Shown in pieces: positions 58,760 through 64,000 of a DNA stretch of 64,000 nucleotides (position 1 is the first letter of the stretch; every line of letters begins with the position of its first letter). The notes below the pieces were generated by a model that was not told where the DNA came from, searched no databases, and saw nothing but the letters and a program-made list of their open reading frames with translations. Both the position numbers and the translations under genes were made by a program. Source of the DNA: Motacilla alba alba (Eukaryota; Chordata; Aves; Passeriformes; Motacillidae); NCBI RefSeq assembly GCF_015832195.1, contig NC_052017.1:10244790-10308789 (forward strand). The letters are read 5' to 3'.

Positions 58760-59125
58760 TGGAGGAGTCTCCGGGGGAGCCTCACTGCTGTCTAAAACTC
58801 CCTGACAGGAGGTTGTGGCCAGGTCAGGGTCAGTCTCTTCTGTCAAAACTCAAATGAAAGGATAAGAGGGACTGGTCTTTAGTTGTGCCAGGGGAAATTC
58901 AGCTTAGATATTTAAAAAAAAAAAAAAAAAAGTTCACTGGAAAAGTGGTCAGGTACTGGAATGAGCTGCCCAGAGGCAGTGGAGTCTTTGGAAGTGTTCA
59001 GGAGGTGCTTGGATGTGGTACCTGGGGATATGGTTTAGTGGTGGTTTTGGAAGTGCTGAGTTGATGGCTGGTCTAGATGATCTTGAAGGTCTCTTCCAGC
59101 CTCTTTCATTCTGTGATTCTGTAAG
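58760..59125 (+). mobile_element. CR1 LINE 3' fragment, plus orientation
   Basis: It carries the GAATGAGCTGCCCAGAGGCA block, GGTTTAGTGGTGG, and GATGATCTTGAAGGTCTCTT, ending in the 8-bp terminal repeats ATTCTGTGATTCTG. An 18-nt A run (58914-58931) interrupts it. It is the only CR1 copy here on the plus strand. Confidence 0.88.
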
Positions 59126-59484
59126 TTTTTTAATTAGGATTCATAGTTCAGGGGGAAAAAACAGTCTTTGGTACGCTTAAGAGGATAACTCTGTACAAGG
59201 AGGAACTGCAAATAATGCAGTATTCCTGGAAGCTAAACCTAGAACTGGGCAGTCAGAAAATCAAACCTTCAGAAGTCACTGGATATACTTTAACACTTGG
59301 GCTTTACAGTCTTCATGATTTCATCTCAATATAATAAAAAGGATAATATTTCCTTCATCACAAGAGCATAGAGGATTCATTCATTGGAGTTTGTGAAGCA
59401 CTTGGGTGGTATGATAAAAACTTCCACTAACACAGAACTAGATTTCTGCTTTGTAAGGAATTTCCTGGTTTGAACTACCTCTTT

Positions 59485-59514
59485 TTTGTTTGATTGTTTG
59501 TTTGTTTGTTTGTT
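59485..59514. repeat. TTTG microsatellite
   Basis: Six or seven near-perfect TTTG units on the plus strand. Confidence 0.85.
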
Positions 59515-59875
59515 CACGAGTTTGTGTTTTTGTTGTTTATGTTTATTTCTTTTTACTCCTTTGAAACACACTCTCATAAAATATTTTACCCTTCGGATCT
59601 ATGGGATAAGGCTTCATGAATCACTAGTATTTAAGAATTGCTGACCTGGAACATTTGCCAAAAGTCACAAACCACTTAGTACTCTGCAATTTTGTGAGAT
59701 CTTGTGAGTCAAGTAATATTTTACAATTCTTGAAGCTATTACCCAGCTTTGCAGGAAGAGAGTTGTTTTGAAACCTAAGATACTCAATGATGGTGTACAA
59801 TGGGCTATTCTTGTCATAAAACTTTAATAGAATCTTGTAACCAGTCTCTATTGCAAGGATTTGATGAGTGGCATT

Positions 59876-59905
59876 TTAAGTATATATTATTTAAGTATAT
59901 ATTAT
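59876..59905. repeat. Two-copy tandem duplication, 15-bp unit
   Basis: TTAAGTATATATTAT is repeated twice without mismatch. Confidence 0.88.
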
Positions 59906-60581
59906 TTCTATGTCAGTATCTTTCGTAAGTCACAAGTAAATATATGATTGTGCCAAAGTCACTCCTTGTTCCTAGTAGACCTTCTCAACAGTCAACGTGG
60001 AGGACATGAGAAGCTAAATAATCCTTCCAAAGGGAGGGGAAACTAAGAGAGATTAAGTGACCTGCTGAAAGATTATACAAGATAGGCACATCTAAGTTTC
60101 AGCTCCAAGTGGTATCCTGTAGTTCAGTGAAATGTTCAGGCTTCCTTTGTAGCTAACTGAAAATTAATTATCAGGTAAACTGATGAAAGTCCATTATTAA
60201 TCAGATAGATTTATTATCCCTGTTACCCCATGCATCTCTAACTGAAGGAATGATCCAGGTTCAGATGAGGTAGAGAGAGATATGTTCCAGTATCACTTTT
60301 CTTGTTTGATGTTTAATGGCATGCTCTTCTAAGTGCAGATGTGTAACACAGAGTATTCAGTCTTGATAAAAGCAGGTGATAATTTGGATCTGGTTCTTTT
60401 CTAGTTGAACAATCCTTTATAACACTGTGGTGAGGCTATCATGAGACGATTCCTTAATTCCATCCAGTGCCAAAATGCAGCTGGCCTGCAGTGGAACCCT
60501 GATGCCCAGGCAGCAGCGCTGAGTGCCCGCACGTGCTTGACAGCACGAACACGCGCGCTTTGTGTCTCTCTTGGATCTTAG

Positions 60582-60670
60582 ATACCAAGCCTTCTAAAGT
60601 GCTGCTGCAGAACCAGTTCAAACAACCCCACTCTCAGCAGATTTTCCCTCTGGCCTTATCCCTCCAGCAG
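60582..60670 (+). other. Orphan candidate exon, 89 nt, plus strand
   Basis: A strong pyrimidine-rich acceptor (GTGTCTCTCTTGGATCTTAG) ends at 60581 and a consensus donor (CAG then GTGAGT) begins at 60671. One frame is open through it (Asp-Thr-Lys-Pro-Ser-Lys-Val-Leu-Leu-Gln-Asn-Gln and on). I do not recognise the peptide. No partner exon was found, so it may be a long non-coding RNA exon or chance. Confidence 0.3.
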
Positions 60671-63600
60671 GTGAGTCTGATTTCTTTAAGACACAGAGAG
60701 CATTTTAAAATAAGGCTGTAGTGTGGGTGCGAGTCGTTAAACCTGGGGTTTCATGAACACCCTGTAAAAAAAGTCTAAGCTGTAGATGGTTCCATAAATA
60801 CTAAAACTGTTGTTAACAGCAGCTGATTGCAAACTTTCAGGAGGTGATTTAACAGTGATAATTACTGATAATTGAGCATAATCACAAATCTGAAAGTTGC
60901 CATTCTGTTTCATGGACCTTGCACTACCATAAAACTGGCACAGGCCTTGCTCTGTCTGTAGATAGCAGGTCTGCAGCAGAGTCAGGACGTGAAACCAGAT
61001 CTTGCATATTCTGGGTTTGGGCAATATTCTGTCTTTGATTTAGTTATTGTTAATCTGTGACATATTTATTTCTTCAGCTTGGGCCCATTTTAAAAAGCTA
61101 ATTAAATCTTAATGAAAAATTGTATAATTTATACATTTTCTGACTGAGTAAAAAATTGTAAGGGGTCTGGAATCTAGTATTTTCTTAGCACTAAGGATGT
61201 TAGCAATTTTCTGCCTTTGTAACTATTTTCATCATTCTATCACTACTGTTTCTGAACACTTCACAACAGTCTTTAAATGTCATTATGCCTCCTGTGTGAA
61301 GTATGAGTGTATTTATCCCCTATCAACAACTGGCAAACTAAGGCATGAAGATGTTTGAGCTCTGTGTTGTAACAGGTCCCATACAAAAGTTGTATATGCT
61401 CTGAAAAATGATCATAATTTTGTATCTCTGTCCTCTTAAGCACTATACTAAGATTCTGTGGGATCATATATACATAAATTTTTATTCCCCAAACTTCCAA
61501 TTTACATGAGCATCTTTAATTGTATTTCCTGCTCGTGTTTTCAAAGATTTTAAGATTTTCTGTTTCCGTATCTTGTCTGTGTGTGTGTTTGGATGCAATT
61601 GTAATTCTCTCATTCTCAGTTATGTTGGACATCTGTGAGGAAAATTACATGAAATTGTCATGTCCCTAATGAATGAATTGCAAAGCTATGAATATCAAAT
61701 GTTTCTAGTTATAGAAGGAAAATATTGGCTAAGGCATAGTAGTGAACTGGGGTAAGGTAGTAACTTAACTACTCAAGACTTGAAAAATAAGCATGTACCA
61801 TCTATAGAAAGATATTTGTGGCATCTTTGTTTCCAGTTTTCAGGAAAAATGTACTCCTTGCTTGAAATTAACATTTTGTTTGTCCATTAGTTAACTTGGC
61901 ATCAGATAGACTGTTTAATATGACCCTCCCATCATAGCAGAATATTATGTACAAGAGGACCAAATAGAATTCAAGAGATGTCTCTTTTTCTAAGTTAATA
62001 TTTGGGCCAAGTGAAATATTAATTACAAAGAATTGTTTCTGAAGCAACACTTTTCCCTAAATCTAGTATCAGTCATAGCACTAAATATGATGGCATTAAC
62101 ATATAACATATAAATCACAGAACTCTCCTAAATTTTTTATTTACTTGAAGAAATGTGTTTTTCCACTTTAACTTTGCATCAAATATCTTTCTGTGACACA
62201 GAAATGCTCTCCAAATTTCTTGTGTAGCCTGTATGGTCCGAGTTATGTTGCTTCAAATGGGAAGCCTCAAGTTCTCCTTCCTGTTTCAGTGTAAAATGTT
62301 TTCAACAGTGGGATGCCAAGGGCATAAATTTATCCTGACACCACAAAAGAAAACTGCTGCAGGCTGCTCCTTCATCTGTGTATTGGATACAAGGCAGGTT
62401 ATGTAGAGGGAAGTGGCTGAAGTTTCAGGTTTAGAATAAAGAATTTGATGGAGACTGGTAAATAGAGAAATTCAGGCCCAGTTTAGTATTTCAAATGCCA
62501 TAAAACAGTGACTATTATTTGTTTAAAAAATATATGGTCTAGTTATAGGGTCTGAGAGATACTTTTATGTCAAAATGCTGGATGGTCCTTTTTGCCAGGA
62601 CTTCCTAAGGGCATAGTTGCAGTAATGTAACACTTGCTGCTTTTTAGGGTCACTGTGGCTCAGGATAGAAAGAAGTCTGTCCAAAAACCCTTGCAGTGCT
62701 AGTGACTCCCAGGTGCTCTCTGGTCCTCTGAGACCACCAGCAGCTGGAGTAGCTGGGAAGGGACTTCCCAGGCCATGCCAAGAGCAGTGGAGCTGCAAAG
62801 TGTCTCTGGTAGCAGTGCAGCACTTCTTGAGATGCACTGAAACTGCTCAGGGCAAGCAAGGAGACCGTGTATCCTCCTGCCAAGCACTGGGTGTACAGTG
62901 CCTGACACTTCATTTCCTGCCCTTGATTGTTTTTTAACACAGCTTTGAGAACTGAGCTAACCTACTGCTCCTAATGAAACATACCCAACAAAAGGGATCT
63001 TTTGAGAGTTGTACACCTTATGGCTGGATGAGGAGGTTACATCTTTCTCAGTGATGAAAAGTGCTTTTGCTAGAAGGTGTGATTAGGGAGGATAGCAGAG
63101 AGGGTGGCAGGAAAGCTCTGGTTGTTGTATTCATCAGTAAGGACTGAAGGACTTCTTGGTTTGTTTCTGTTCACATATCCTTTTGAATTATGGGCTTACT
63201 GCTTCTGAAGCTGCAGGGCTCAAGGTGATTATTAGATAAGTCAAAAAAGGGTGTCATTCTTCCCATGCTGCAATGTTTAAAGGATAATTCTCTTGTAGAT
63301 CTCCTCTACTCTGCTATATAAATGAAAAAAACTAATAGCTTGTGCATTACAAATAAGAATCACATGAAAATAGGTCTGTAGTCACTGAGAATTGATAACA
63401 CCCAGTCCTGAGAATCTCAGATAATTCTTGAATACTTTAAAAGAATGAAATCACTTTATGAATTTTACCTATATTTGCACATATATTTCAAGATAGATTT
63501 TTTGTGTGCATTTCAGAGATTCCCACTAGCCTCTGTCTGCTCTCTGATAAACTGACACCAAGTTCCCTGTAATTCTAAGGAAAGGAGCCAAAAAGGGACA

Positions 63601-64000
63601 GAGAAGAGCTGGTTGAGCTGCTTTAAGAAGACCCCTACCCTTGTCACCTGTGGCAGAGGGACAGAGTGGCCTTGAGTCTTGCACTTGGCAAGCTGGGCTT
63701 GTAAATACACGGGGATTGCTGTACATCATAGCTACTGGGGGTTTATCTGTGTTCAAGAAACTCTGCTGTCCTGTCTCCAGTTATTTTATGCCCATAGTTT
63801 ACAGAGACAGTGTAACACATACCCATTCTCATCAGGTTTTTTGATCTAGTGCTCTGCAAGAGCAGGCAAGCCCTCAGGGACCAAAGCAAGATTTTCCAAA
63901 GAAAAGACCATCAGGTGCTGATATTCTGTAAAATCACGTCTGATTGTTCTTTGCACTTCTTTCCCTCAGTCAAAGAAGACAACTAGTCTTTGGAGGCCTG

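Larger units (their letters stand above)
56331..64000. other. Upstream intergenic region of LARP4B
   Basis: Apart from the CR1 fragments, simple repeats and the orphan exon candidate listed separately, I see no gene. In mammals the next gene beyond LARP4B on this side is GTPBP4, but none of its coding sequence was recognised here. Confidence 0.6.

Noticed and set aside
62565..62940. Three overlapping minus-strand frames of 69-96 codons
   Set aside because: Overlapping frames without a common protein theme, in intergenic DNA lacking splice or promoter signals.

Overview
The window looks like bird genomic DNA. The evidence is a large, AT-rich, intron-rich locus with sparse interspersed repeats, where every recognisable transposon is a CR1-type LINE, together with one large CpG island and a protein very close to vertebrate LARP4B. 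The species cannot be told from the sequence.

Almost the whole window is one gene on the minus strand: LARP4B (La-related protein 4B), an mRNA-binding, PABP-binding translation and stability factor. Transcription starts in the CpG island near 55.5-55.9 kb. Non-coding exon 1 ends at 55459. Exon 2 (37211-37345) carries the usual start methionine. Fifteen further coding exons run from 24993 down to the stop codon at 3347. I placed every boundary by hand from splice sites, and the phases agree throughout. The joined short reading frame is 725 codons plus stop: PAM2w motif near residues 35-42, La motif about 144-222, RRM about 223-305, then a disordered proline/serine/arginine-rich tail. A 3' UTR of uncertain length lies to the left, toward position 1.

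The standout is a single exon of about 3.5 kb at 26954-30424, lying between exon 2 and the PAM2w exon. It has a good acceptor, a strong start context, 1133 uninterrupted codons and a perfect GTAAGT donor. It splices in phase 0 onto the PAM2w exon, predicting a LARP4B isoform of about 1831 residues. Its N-terminus (Met-Gly-Cys-Cys-Phe-Ser-Lys) fits N-myristoylation plus palmitoylation and is followed by an acidic dileucine signal, as in the lysosomal anchor LAMTOR1. The prediction is a membrane-tethered mRNA-binding protein chosen by alternative splicing of the start exon. A 9-codon upstream ORF ends 2 nt before its AUG. If the exon were joined after exon 2, the first codon met would be a stop, so the two start exons behave as mutually exclusive.

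The rest is intronic and intergenic. There are CR1 fragments at 5.3-6.3, 20.6-21.5, 26.4, 40.7, 56.6 and 58.8-59.1 kb, and several simple repeats. From 56.4 to 64 kb lies upstream intergenic DNA, with one well-formed orphan exon candidate on the plus strand at 60.6 kb. No tRNA, rRNA, CRISPR array or prokaryotic feature was seen.
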